In this document: positions 26,068-34,600 of the stretch, one piece after another | Numbering within the stretch: the first letter of the stretch is position 1 | How the letters are laid out: the number at the start of each line of letters is the position of its first letter | NCBI GenBank assembly: GCA_014360755.1 | Contig: JACIWX010000007.1 | Span: forward strand, 62,001 to 126,000 | Reading direction: 5' to 3' | Length of the DNA: 64,000 bases | DNA from: Chloroflexota bacterium | GTDB lineage: Bacteria > Chloroflexota > Anaerolineae > UBA2200 | Notes under the pieces: generated by a model | Database searches by the model: none | What the model saw: the letters and a program-made list of their open reading frames with translations, nothing else | What the model was told of the DNA's origin: nothing | Made by a program: the position numbers and the translations under genes

Positions 26068-26331
26068 TCAACGGCGGATGCGGATGGTCCAATCTGTATC
26101 CGAGCCTTCCACGCTCAGCAACTCGGCTTTCAGCGCTTGGACAGCCATGGGGATCTCTTTTTTCGATGCGGGATGCGTGCCCAGCACCTCGATGATGTCG
26201 CCCGGCGCAGCCTTGCGCAAGGCTTTGCGCACCTCCACCAAAGGCACCGGGCATGTCTGTCCGCGGCAATCCACCACAACGGCTGCCACCGGGCATGCAG
26301 AACCCCGTGTATCCACTTGAACCTTGGCCAT
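26068..26331 (-). CDS. tusA: TusA-like sulfur carrier protein
   Basis: An 87-residue TusA/SirA-family protein that carries persulfide sulfur on a conserved Cys. The core motif VDCRGQTCPVPLVEVRKAL is canonical and GDIIEVLGTHPASKKEIPMAV follows. An extra upstream copy of the motif start, VDTRGSACPV, precedes it by about 14 residues, so the N-terminus looks duplicated. The true start MAKVQVDTRG lies 22 bp after the upstream gene, with AAAGGGGTGC before it. Co-transcription with cysteine and Fe-S genes suggests sulfur relay into assembly or thiol reduction. Confidence 0.92.
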   Translation of the reverse strand: MAKVQVDTRGSACPVAAVVVDCRGQTCPVPLVEVRKALRKAAPGDIIEVLGTHPASKKEIPMAVQALKAELLSVEGSDTDWTIRIRR

Positions 26332-26353
26332 GTTGCACCCCTTTCCCCTGTTG

Positions 26354-26989
26354 CTAGCCCACGAATTCCACTTCGACCTGCTTGACGTCCCACAGGTGCT
26401 GGATCTTTTCCAGGATCTCTTCGCGGATATTGGCGGCGAACTGGTGGTCCGGTGGCAAGTCAATGGCGATACGGACTACTCCATCCTGGACCTGGATGCC
26501 CTTGACCACCTTCGTGCGCACCAAATCCAGCCCCACCATAGGATTCATCACATGCTTGAGGCGCTTTTGCACCACCTCCACAGTCGTTGGCTGCCGTTCC
26601 TTAATCAAGCCATGCTTTTCTTCGTAATTTTCGATGGCAGCCAGCAAGCCATCCACCGCCAGGATGGAGCAATGGGTTTTGATAGGCGGCAGTCCCCCCA
26701 GAGCCTCCGACGCCTGCTGCCAAGTGATTTGCTTCGCTTCTTCCAGCGTCTTGCCCTTGGCTAATTCGGTGATAATCGAGCCCGTGGCGATATTGGAAGC
26801 GCAGCCGTAGGACTCGAATTTGATGTCCTCGATGCGTTTGGTCTCTGGGTTCACTTTCAGGTAGACGGCTACCATATCCCCGCAGGCGGGGCTGCCTTCG
26901 ATGGCTTTAGCATCTGGGTTTTCCATCCGCCCCACATTTTTGGGGTTGCGGAAATGTTCCATGACTTTTTCACTATAGGGTAAAGGCAT
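26354..26989 (-). CDS. IscU-type Fe-S scaffold fused to a MIP18/DUF59 domain
   Basis: A 211-residue fusion. Residues 1-125 are an IscU/NifU-N scaffold with all three cluster Cys (SPACGDM, SYGCASNIATGS, KTHCSILA). Residues 135-211 are a MIP18/DUF59 (SufT-like) domain (VVQKRLKHVMNPMVGLDLVRTKVVKGIQV), which in other proteins assists Fe-S maturation. The start MPLPYSEKVMEHFRNPKNVG follows GGAGGTTAGTG; the longer track ORF reads through repeat sequence. It is complete, so it is the likely functional scaffold of the operon, in contrast to the degenerate IscU paralogue at 29.9 kb. Confidence 0.92.
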   Translation of the reverse strand: MPLPYSEKVMEHFRNPKNVGRMENPDAKAIEGSPACGDMVAVYLKVNPETKRIEDIKFESYGCASNIATGSIITELAKGKTLEEAKQITWQQASEALGGLPPIKTHCSILAVDGLLAAIENYEEKHGLIKERQPTTVEVVQKRLKHVMNPMVGLDLVRTKVVKGIQVQDGVVRIAIDLPPDHQFAANIREEILEKIQHLWDVKQVEVEFVG

Positions 26990-27053
26990 CACTAACCTCC
27001 TTTGAACGTATTTCGTATTGCGTATTTCGTATCTCGTGTTGCGTAATAGGATA

Positions 27054-27120
27054 ATGAGTGATGAGTGACGAGTGATGAGTGACGAGTAACGAGTGACGAG
27101 TGACGAGTGATGAGTGTGGA
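27054..27120. repeat. Degenerate TGAGTGA tandem repeat with TACG ladder
   Basis: GTGACGAGTGATGAGTGAC-type units, preceded at 27003-27045 by a ladder GTATTTCGTATTGCGTATTTCG. Both fill the gap between ferritin and the scaffold gene, within an otherwise tightly packed operon. Confidence 0.75.
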
Positions 27121-27158
27121 GTGGGAGCGGGTTGGCCGCTTCCCACTCCCCATTATTC

Positions 27159-27653
27159 CTACTCCTTGCCACGCTGACCCAGTTCACGGTCGAGCATGAT
27201 CAAGGCTTGGCCCTTCTCGCCGATCATCTTGAGCGTCTCGACGATCTGCGTGGCGTTTTTCTCCTCCTCGACCTGCTCATTGATGAACCACTGCAGCATG
27301 ACCTGGGCTGGGTAGTCATTCTCGGCGACAGCCAGTTCATAAAGCGCGTTGATCAAGCCGGTTACCTTCTGCTCATGCTGCAGCGTGGTTTCGAACACGG
27401 CGAGCGGCGATGAAAACTCCACAGGCGGCTGGTCAATGGCTTGGAGCACCACCCGGCCACCACGGTCAACGATGAAATCGAAGAACTTGAGCGCATGATC
27501 TTGCTCTTCGGCAGCCTGCACGCGCATCCAGTGCGCAAACCCGGGTAGATTGTTCGCCTCAAAATAGGCTGACATGGCTAGGTACAAATACCCTGAATAC
27601 AACTCGTTCTTAATCTGTTCGTTCAATGCATCTTGTAGTTTTTTGCTCAACAT
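27159..27653 (-). CDS. Ferritin (prokaryotic, non-heme)
   Basis: A 164-residue ferritin that stores and detoxifies iron. The four-helix bundle carries the ferroxidase ligands: Glu in [22 protein letters not shown] (ExxH), and Glu/Gln in the third and fourth helices ([25 protein letters not shown]). Its length is typical of Ftn rather than heme-containing bacterioferritin. AGGAGGAGAAGT precedes the ATG. In this operon it would supply or buffer iron for the scaffold proteins and limit Fenton chemistry. Spacers on both sides hold ladder repeats. Confidence 0.95.
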   Translation of the reverse strand: MLSKKLQDALNEQIKNELYSGYLYLAMSAYFEANNLPGFAHWMRVQAAEEQDHALKFFDFIVDRGGRVVLQAIDQPPVEFSSPLAVFETTLQHEQKVTGLINALYELAVAENDYPAQVMLQWFINEQVEEEKNATQIVETLKMIGEKGQALIMLDRELGQRGKE

Positions 27654-27731
27654 ACTTCTCCTCCTCTAATTGATGGTTACCCTATAACGTTTAACGTTTT
27701 ACGTTTTACATGTACTGTGTTCCTTCCTGTC

Positions 27732-28892
27732 TCAGTCCTTGCCCAACGGGCTGATGGCGCGCAGCGACGCAATGACGTCGGTGATCGCTTCGGCTACTGC
27801 GCCGACATCTTCTGGCTTGTTGAAGCGGCCAAAGGTAAAACGCACCGAACCGTGCGCCCGCTCATGGTCCCCGCCAATGCCTAGGATGACATGGCTGGCT
27901 TCTAGCGAACGGCTGAAGCAAGCGGAACCGGTGCTCACGGCAAAACCACGCATGTCCAGGTGCAGCAAGATGGACTCGCCCTCGACAAAGCGGAAAGAGA
28001 TATTCAAATTCTGCGGCAGGCGCAGCGTCGGGTGGCCATTGAGGCGCGAATGAGGCACCTGCAACAGGCGCTGCATCAGGTCATCGCGCATCGCTTGCAA
28101 CCGCGCCGTCTCCTCGGGTGTGACCAATTCCACCGCCTTGGCAAAGCCCACAGCGCCGGGGATGTTCTCCTCCCCGGGGCGCAGGTTGAACTCCTGGAAA
28201 CCGCCATCCATCCATTTCGCCAGCGGCGTCCCTTGGCGCACGTAAAGCCCGCCAATGCCCTTTGGCCCATGGATGAGATGCGCCGTTACGGTAATCAGGT
28301 CAACGGGCACTTGGCTCACGTCTAACGGCACGCGAGGAAAGGAATGCGTGGCATCAGTATGGAACAGCACTCCTCGTTCGTGACAAATCTCCGCGATCGC
28401 CTGCACGTCTTGCAATGTGCCAATCTCCTGGTTGGCTGCCTGGATAGAAACCAGGATCGTTTGGGGGGTAATGGCAGCACGCAACCGTTCCAAATCCACC
28501 CGGCCAAACTCATCCACATCCAGGTACGTCACGCGGAAGCCCTGCTTCTCCAAAGCCCGCGCACTGTGCAAAACGGGAAAATCCTCGATGCGCGTGGTGA
28601 TGATATGCTTGCCCTTCTTCTCCCCCAAAGCCATCGCCACGCCTTTCAAAGCCATATTGCTGGATTCAGTGCTCCCAGAGGTGAAAATGAACTCTTCCGG
28701 CTGCGCACCGAGCACCGCAGCGATCTTTGCCCGCGCCTCGTCCAAGGCGTCCTTCGCCTCAATGCCCGGCGAATAGCCAAATTGTGAGGTCGCGACGGCA
28801 TATTTCTCAAAGAAATAGGGCACCATCGCCTCTAGGACACGCTCGTCTAGCCGCGTCGTGGCGGCGTTATCGAGATAGACAAAATTGTCCAT
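27732..28892 (-). CDS. Cysteine desulfurase homologue lacking the PLP lysine (NifS/IscS family)
   Basis: A 386-residue class V aminotransferase-fold protein aligned well with IscS, including VYLDNAATTRLDERVLEAM, SGSTESSN and the active-site Cys loop GSACFSRSLEASHVILGIGG. Key PLP residues are changed. The Schiff-base site reads TVTAHLIHGPKG, with Leu206 where IscS has Lys206. The ring-stacking His104 is Asp104 (RIEDFPVL), and Gln183 is His. It therefore probably cannot act as a PLP-dependent desulfurase. A precedent is Archaeoglobus fulgidus IscS, where the lysine is an Asp. A structural partner for scaffold assembly using free sulfide is the best inference. The start MDNFVYLDNA is taken after AGGAGTCAAAGG. 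Confidence 0.93.
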   Translation of the reverse strand: MDNFVYLDNAATTRLDERVLEAMVPYFFEKYAVATSQFGYSPGIEAKDALDEARAKIAAVLGAQPEEFIFTSGSTESSNMALKGVAMALGEKKGKHIITTRIEDFPVLHSARALEKQGFRVTYLDVDEFGRVDLERLRAAITPQTILVSIQAANQEIGTLQDVQAIAEICHERGVLFHTDATHSFPRVPLDVSQVPVDLITVTAHLIHGPKGIGGLYVRQGTPLAKWMDGGFQEFNLRPGEENIPGAVGFAKAVELVTPEETARLQAMRDDLMQRLLQVPHSRLNGHPTLRLPQNLNISFRFVEGESILLHLDMRGFAVSTGSACFSRSLEASHVILGIGGDHERAHGSVRFTFGRFNKPEDVGAVAEAITDVIASLRAISPLGKD

Positions 28893-28919
28893 CCTTTGAC
28901 TCCTCCCCATAAAATTGTC

Positions 28920-29885
28920 TCATGACTTGTCTTGACGTACACAGCATGGCTCATCTAGAAACGTTACTCCGACGTGCTCAATCCCATTGAGTGCCATGAC
29001 CCTGCGTCGGATTTGATCCGAAAAATAATCCATGAAGGGGCATTCAGATTCTGGCAGTGCCAAACGAACTTCCACCCGCTTCTCTTCCACCGCCACATCG
29101 TGGATGAATCCCAGGTCAACCAGGCTGAGCCCCACCTCAGGGTCAATCACCTCGCGCAATGCGGCTTGAACGCGTCGCAGCAGCTCTGCCTCCTCCAGCG
29201 TCAGGCGTGGCTTGGGCGCTCTGCTTTCCGGGACAACCTGCGCTAGCCTTTTTTCTAGCGCTTGCACGCGTTCCTCCAAACGGCTCTGCCGCTCAAATGC
29301 CTCACTGATGGCTTTGACTACGGGGTCGGGCAGTTTCCCATGCTCCAAATCCACTCCGACCCGGGTTGGTTCGGGTTGGCCAACCAGCCGTGCCGGCACG
29401 CCCACGACCGTAGCACCTGCCGGAACGGAGCGGATGACCACTGAACCCGCACCGATGCGGGCGTTATCGCCGATGGTAACAGGTCCTAGGATGATGGCGC
29501 CAGCGCCAATGACGACATTGTTGCCGATGGTCGGATGGCGTTTCCCCTTTTGCAGGCTCGTACCACCCAGGACAACCCCCTGATACAGCAGCACGTCATC
29601 GCCAATCTCCGCTGTTTCACCGATGACCACGCCCATGCCGTGGTCAATGAAAAAGCGCCGCCCGATGCGGGCGCCGGGATGGATCTCGATGCCGGTCAGC
29701 CAACGGTTGATGTGAGAAACCAAACGGCCCAGGAAAAGAAAACCACGTTCCCACAAAAAGTGTGCCAAGCGATGGATCCACACCGCGTGCAGCCCTGGGT
29801 AGCAAAACAACACTTCCCACACCGTCTTGGCGGCAGGATCCTTGTCAAAAACGACTTGAATGTCCTCATGAATTCGTTTGAGCAT
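28920..29885 (-). CDS. cysE: Serine O-acetyltransferase fused to a MIP18/DUF59 domain
   Basis: A 321-residue fusion. The first ~185 residues are serine acetyltransferase, making O-acetylserine for CysK. They contain the left-handed beta-helix with catalytic [12 protein letters not shown] and [18 protein letters not shown] linker/coiled-coil (about 200-225) leads to a MIP18/DUF59 domain ([41 protein letters not shown]) ending [13 protein letters not shown] with two adjacent Cys. The fusion joins cysteine synthesis with Fe-S maturation in one chain. The start [12 protein letters not shown] lies beside a TACG ladder spacer; the ribosome site is weak. Confidence 0.93.
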   Translation of the reverse strand: MLKRIHEDIQVVFDKDPAAKTVWEVLFCYPGLHAVWIHRLAHFLWERGFLFLGRLVSHINRWLTGIEIHPGARIGRRFFIDHGMGVVIGETAEIGDDVLLYQGVVLGGTSLQKGKRHPTIGNNVVIGAGAIILGPVTIGDNARIGAGSVVIRSVPAGATVVGVPARLVGQPEPTRVGVDLEHGKLPDPVVKAISEAFERQSRLEERVQALEKRLAQVVPESRAPKPRLTLEEAELLRRVQAALREVIDPEVGLSLVDLGFIHDVAVEEKRVEVRLALPESECPFMDYFSDQIRRRVMALNGIEHVGVTFLDEPCCVRQDKS

Positions 29886-29913
29886 AGATGCCCTACCTAT
29901 TGCGTATTGCGTA

Positions 29914-30309
29914 TTACGCATTACGTTTTACGTTTTCCGTTTTCCGTTTGGTTAGATAGTCTTCGATTGCCGCACGCAATGCACGTGGGCCGACGATCGA
30001 GTCCAGTTTGCGTTCTGGCATTTCACCCAAAGCCTGTGCTACCTTTTCTTCCGTAATCTGCAATGCTTCCTGCAACGTTTTACCGGTGGCCATAACTGCG
30101 GTGGCACTGCTGGCTGCGATAGCCACCGGACAACCGCGCGTGCGGTGTTTCACCTCAATGAGGCGATCGTCCTCCACACGAATCCAAAAATGTGCCAAAT
30201 CCTCGGGACACTTTTCGCCGCCATACCCTATGCCAAAGCCATCCGCGTTTTCTATGGAGCCCACGTTCTGTGGGCTCTGAAAGTGCTTCAAGATCTCTTT
30301 ACTGTACAT
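29914..30309 (-). CDS. Degenerate IscU-like scaffold protein
   Basis: A 131-residue IscU-family protein. The N-terminal [24 protein letters not shown] is typical. Two of the three cluster Cys remain ([21 protein letters not shown]). The third, in the usual KxHCS motif, is replaced by Leu-Asp (ERKLDSIVG). It cannot form a standard IscU cluster site. It lies next to the lysine-less desulfurase homologue, so the two may form an altered pair. The stop lies in a TACG ladder, and the start is 3 bp after cysK, giving tight coupling. It could also be a decaying duplicate. Confidence 0.88.
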   Translation of the reverse strand: MYSKEILKHFQSPQNVGSIENADGFGIGYGGEKCPEDLAHFWIRVEDDRLIEVKHRTRGCPVAIAASSATAVMATGKTLQEALQITEEKVAQALGEMPERKLDSIVGPRALRAAIEDYLTKRKTENVKRNA

Positions 30310-30312
30310 TGT

Positions 30313-31239
30313 CTACTCTCCGGCAAAGAGGGGTGTGCTCAGGTATCTCTCGCCCGAATCCGGGACGATGAAGACGATCCACTTGCCTTTGTTCTCTGGT
30401 CTGGCTGCCACCTGCAGTGCAGCGTGCGCAGCCGCACCCGCAGAAATACCTCCTAGGATGCCTTCCTCTCTGGCCAAACGGCGTGCCATAGCCATGGCTT
30501 CCTCATCGGTAACCGGAATGATTTCATCCAGCAGATCCACGCGCAAGACATCGGGCACAAACCCGGCGCCAATGCCTTGGATCTTGTGCGGACCCGGCTT
30601 GCCGCCGGAAAGGACCGGCGAAGCAGCGGGTTCCACAGCGATGGCTTGAAAGCCAGGCTTGCGCGGCTTGATGACTTCGGCGATGCCGGTGATGGTGCCC
30701 CCTGTGCCGACCCCCGCCACCACTATGTCCACCCTGCCATCGGTATCCCGCCAGATCTCCTCTGCTGTCGTGAGGCGGTGGATTTCCGGATTGGCTGGGT
30801 TTTTGAACTGCTGCGGGATAAAGTAGCGCGGGTCTGCCGCCGCCAATTCCTCCGCCTTGCGCACGGCGCCTCTCATACCCTCGGCGCCTGGCGTCAGGAT
30901 CAGGTCTGCTCCCAGTGCCTTCAGCAATGCGCGGCGCTCCAGGCTCATCGTTTCAGGCATGACCAACACCAGCCGGTACCCCCTGGAGGCACAGACAAAA
31001 GCCAGGGCAATGCCAGTATTGCCACTGGTTGGTTCCAAGATAACCGTATCTTCCTTGATGAGACCTGCCTTCTCCGCAGCGACGATCATGTTGACCCCGA
31101 TACGGTCTTTGACGCTGGACAAGGGGTTGAAAAACTCCAACTTCGCCATCACCGTTGCCCCTACTCCGCGCGTGAGGCGGTTCAAGCGCACCAGCGGCGT
31201 GTTGCCTATCGTTTGCGTAATGTCCTCATAGACGCGCAT
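30313..31239 (-). CDS. cysK: Cysteine synthase (O-acetylserine sulfhydrylase)
   Basis: A 308-residue PLP enzyme that makes cysteine from O-acetylserine and sulfide. [13 protein letters not shown] holds the PLP lysine, [13 protein letters not shown] binds substrate, [14 protein letters not shown] binds the PLP phosphate, and [12 protein letters not shown] follows. Length and motifs are canonical for CysK. It consumes the CysE product made in the same operon and would supply cysteine and help draw down sulfide. AAGGAGATGCT precedes the ATG. Confidence 0.97.
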   Translation of the reverse strand: MRVYEDITQTIGNTPLVRLNRLTRGVGATVMAKLEFFNPLSSVKDRIGVNMIVAAEKAGLIKEDTVILEPTSGNTGIALAFVCASRGYRLVLVMPETMSLERRALLKALGADLILTPGAEGMRGAVRKAEELAAADPRYFIPQQFKNPANPEIHRLTTAEEIWRDTDGRVDIVVAGVGTGGTITGIAEVIKPRKPGFQAIAVEPAASPVLSGGKPGPHKIQGIGAGFVPDVLRVDLLDEIIPVTDEEAMAMARRLAREEGILGGISAGAAAHAALQVAARPENKGKWIVFIVPDSGERYLSTPLFAGE

Positions 31240-31269
31240 AGCATCTCCTTCCGTCAGCGCTGCCTGTCC

Positions 31270-31524
31270 TTAGGCAAAGCCTGTTTTCTGGCTGTCATCC
31301 AGCACAATCTCGAACGCGCATTGAATAGCACCGGTGGGACAGACTTCTTCGCAAAGGCAGCCACAGTCCACACCCTCCAGACAAAGGGGGCAGGAAACCT
31401 CCTCACAATGGAAAATCGGCCCTCGCTCTCCCATTGCAACGGCAGGGCAAGCGCAAGCCTCCACACACAAACCACAGCGTGTGCACAGCGCTTCATTTAC
31501 CTGTGGCAATGGTCTTGTCATCAT
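31270..31524 (-). CDS. Ferredoxin-like 4Fe-4S protein
   Basis: An 84-residue Cys-rich protein, first gene of the operon. CTRCGLCVEACACP is a ferredoxin motif. The second half, CPLCLEGVDCGCLCEEVCPTGAI, has the reversed, extended spacing seen in two-cluster ferredoxins with an insert. It would transfer electrons, but its partner is not evident. The start MMTRPLPQVNEALC is chosen after GGAGATGTG; the track ORF adds 15 residues that overlap the promoter. A TATAAT box lies 23 bp upstream of this ATG, giving a short leader. Confidence 0.87.
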   Translation of the reverse strand: MMTRPLPQVNEALCTRCGLCVEACACPAVAMGERGPIFHCEEVSCPLCLEGVDCGCLCEEVCPTGAIQCAFEIVLDDSQKTGFA

Positions 31525-31546
31525 CACATCTCCTACACACAAAGTA

Positions 31547-31552
31547 ATTATA
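31547..31552 (-). promoter_or_regulatory. -10 promoter box of the ferredoxin-cysK-hgcAB operon
   Basis: A perfect TATAAT in context GTGCTATAATTAC, with no recognisable -35 at 17 bp. Its place is taken by the Crp-type operator upstream, as expected for a class II activated promoter. Confidence 0.6.
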
Positions 31553-31574
31553 GCACAGAAAGTGGCCAAGCGTC

Positions 31575-31590
31575 TGTGACAAAAGTCTCA
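31575..31590 (-). promoter_or_regulatory. Crp-type operator of the ferredoxin-cysK-hgcAB operon
   Basis: TGAGACTTTTGTCACA is an imperfect palindrome matching TGTGA-N6-TCACA with one mismatch. Its centre falls near -41 to -43 relative to the start predicted from the TATAAT box. The same 17-nt core precedes the YHS gene. The Crp-family protein encoded at 42.9 kb has a recognition helix suited to this sequence. Confidence 0.6.
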
Positions 31591-31596
31591 TTCATC

Positions 31597-31634
31597 AAAA
31601 AGACCCCAAGGGTTTTGGCAACCCTTGGGGTCTC
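31597..31634 (-). terminator. Rho-independent terminator of the giant adhesin gene
   Basis: AGACCCCAAGGGTT-GCCAA-AACCCTTGGGGTCT forms a 14-bp perfect stem with a 5-nt loop. On the minus strand it is followed by TTTTTGATG. It lies about 20 bp after the adhesin stop codon and just upstream of the operator for the next operon. Confidence 0.9.
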
Positions 31635-31656
31635 TGGGGTTTCTGGGGTCTGCGCT

Positions 31657-34600
31657 TTACCTTTTCATGAGGGAAACATAGAAGGACCATCCCTTCCTGA
31701 CAAGGGGCAGATAGAGTTGGTAGAGCCTCGCCGGCGGTATCTGTGTCTCTGTCGGCAGCGGCACCCATATCGTTGGCGTCGGTGTGCGCGTCCTTGTAAC
31801 CGTTGCAGTAGGCGTTAGAGTACCCGTTGGCGTGGGCGTCCAGGTTACCGTCGGCGTGGGTGTCCACGTCACTGTTGGAGTCGGAGTCGGGGTAGGCGTC
31901 CAGGTTACTGTGGGCGTGGGTGTCGCAGTTGCCGTTGCCGGGAGCGTGCCTGTCGCCGTCGGCACGGGCGTCATCGTCGGCGTAGGCGTTGGCGTGGCTG
32001 TGCTCGTCGGCGTCGGAGTGGGCGTCAAGGTACCCGTTGGCGTCGGAGTCCGTGTGCTTGTCGCCGTTGGCGCCGGCGTGGGAGGAGCACAACGCGGCAC
32101 GCAGAACACCTCTGCAATCGGGATGGGGATGCCCACTTCGTCCGCATCCACCCAAGCCCGGTTGGTGATGCAAATCCCTCCTACCCAGGAATAGGTCTGC
32201 GCCTTGATCCACATCGCTACGCTACTACCAGGACCTAGGAAAGCCACTGTCCAGGTTACCGTGCGCACGCCATCAAACGTGCCTCCGGGGTATTCCAGCG
32301 CAGGATCTGGAGGCCCAAAGCCCGTCTGCACCGAATATGGCGCGACCTCCACAGGCAAGACGTCAGTCACCACGATATTGTGGACGGCTGATCCGCTGGT
32401 GTTGGTGACAAAGATCCAGTACCAGAAATTCCAGGTGGGACAGACATCACCATGAGGCCGCGTCTTGACCGGGTCAATGAGCGTATCTAAGCCAAAGTCC
32501 AGGCTGTAGTCAGTCGGTTGATCCACGGTGAGCAAGGTGCTTTGCGTGCTCGGCGTGGTGAAGAAGTAGCCCAGCACGGGCGATGCGGTTACCGTGTATG
32601 TTTCACTGACCACTAAATTGGTGAACAGGTACAAGCCATTGGCATCTGTGGTGGTCGTAACCACCAACCCCGAAGAACTGGTCAGCGTAACGACCACGCC
32701 GGGCAAGCCCAATTCGTTCGCATCTTGCAGCCCGTCGCCATCCTGGTCAAACCAGACATAGTCGCCAACTTCGCCCAGTCCGCGCACGCCATAGTCATGC
32801 GTGTCATCCGTCGGTGCGGTGGACGTGAGCAACGAAGAGAAGCTGCTTGGCGTGGTGAGCCAGGTGCCCGGCGGCAAGCTGCCCATGTCAATCGTCGTCG
32901 TATAGTAGGTGTCAAGCAACAGGTTGGAGAAGGTATATGTACCGGTCGCGTCCGTAGTGGTCGTATACACCTGGCCGTACTGGTTCGTGAGCGTAATCAC
33001 CACGCCAGCCAGCCCAGGCTCACCGGGCCCTTGCACGCCATCGCCATCGTAATCCAGCCAGACCGTATCGCCAATCACACCTGGCGGATAGAAACCAAAG
33101 TCCAGCGTCAGGTTGCTGTTGGCATCACCATCCTCGAAGGTTGGCTCGCCGCCAATGGTCAAGGTGATGGGGCCTGAAGAGATGCCATTCAGCGACGGGA
33201 ACAGATCATCTATGCCGTTCTCGTCCACATCTTGGTCGAGGTCGTCATCCGGTACGCCTGCTCCGCTGGAGGACAGCAGGCCGTGCAGCGGTGCGCCAAC
33301 ATGGGTCCAGCTGCTAGATGACACGTGGACCAGGTAGCTGCCTGGCGCCAGCCCAGTGAACAGGTAGTCGCCATTAGCGTCGCTGTAGGTAGCCACGGGG
33401 TTGCCGTAGCCATTCAAAACCGGGCTGCCGTCGGCATAACGCAGCTCCAGCCGTACGCCTGGGATGCCTGGCTCTCCAGGGTCCTGAATGCCATTGTTCG
33501 TGGTGCCCACACCGTTGTCCAGCCAGACGCGGTTGCCCAGGCTGAGCAGGACATAGTCCTCGACCTCGCCGTTGGGCGCCTGGCCGGTGGGTGTCGTGGC
33601 TTCCCCGGTGCCGCTGGTGAAGCGGAAGCGGCTGTAAACAGTGGATGAGACGAAAACCGCGGTCGGGAAGCTCAGCGTGTTGACGCCCGTCACCAACGGA
33701 TGATCGGTAAAGATCACATCAGCGGGGTCGAAGACGCCGTTGCCGTCAAAGTCCACCCAGGCATTAAGGTAGCCGGGCTGCGAGGCCACCACTTGTATAG
33801 TTGCCGCAGAAAATGCCATTACCGGCGTCAAAAAGGTTACGCCATCCTCATCGTCTGGCACGCCATTCAGGTCATCGCCATTGGCGTTGATATTGGGCTG
33901 CCCGTCGGCTTCCGAGTCCACATGGCTGCCCAGGTACAAGCCAGGGATAATCACATGGCGCGGACCGTTGCTGGCAAAGAGCGTTGCATACGGCCCATCG
34001 GGCAGGTCGCCCCAATCGGACTGCACCAAGCCTGCATCCAACGTCTGGTCAGAATCAGCAGGTCCAAGGGTTACGACATGCGTCTGGCCAGTGATGGGGC
34101 TGGCATCGCTGTCTATGGTGTCATCGCTCCCCACATTCGGCACCGTGAAGCCATAGCCAACCGGGGGATCAAAGCGGACCACATAGGAACCAGCCGGCAA
34201 GCCAGGAAATTCATACCAGCCCGGATTGCCGGAGATGGGGTTGTTCTGGGTCGTGGTGGTAATGGCATTGCCACTGGCATCCAATACCGCATTGCCACTG
34301 CCATCCAACAGGCGGACGACTACCCCATTGACACCCGTGTTGCCATCATCCTGCAGGCCATTGCCATTGACGTCAAGCCAGACGTAATCGCCCAGCGAAG
34401 CCAAGACATAGTCCTCCATCTCGCCATTGGGAGCAAACCCCGTGGGCGTAGTAGCCTGGCCAGAGCCAGTCGTGAAGCGGAAGCGGCTGTACTCCACACC
34501 CGTGGCATTGGCTGGCACGAGGAAGGTAATGGCATTCGCTCCGGCAACAAGCGGAGTATCGAGCGCAATCTGCTCGCCCGCGTCGAAGGCGCCATTGCCA

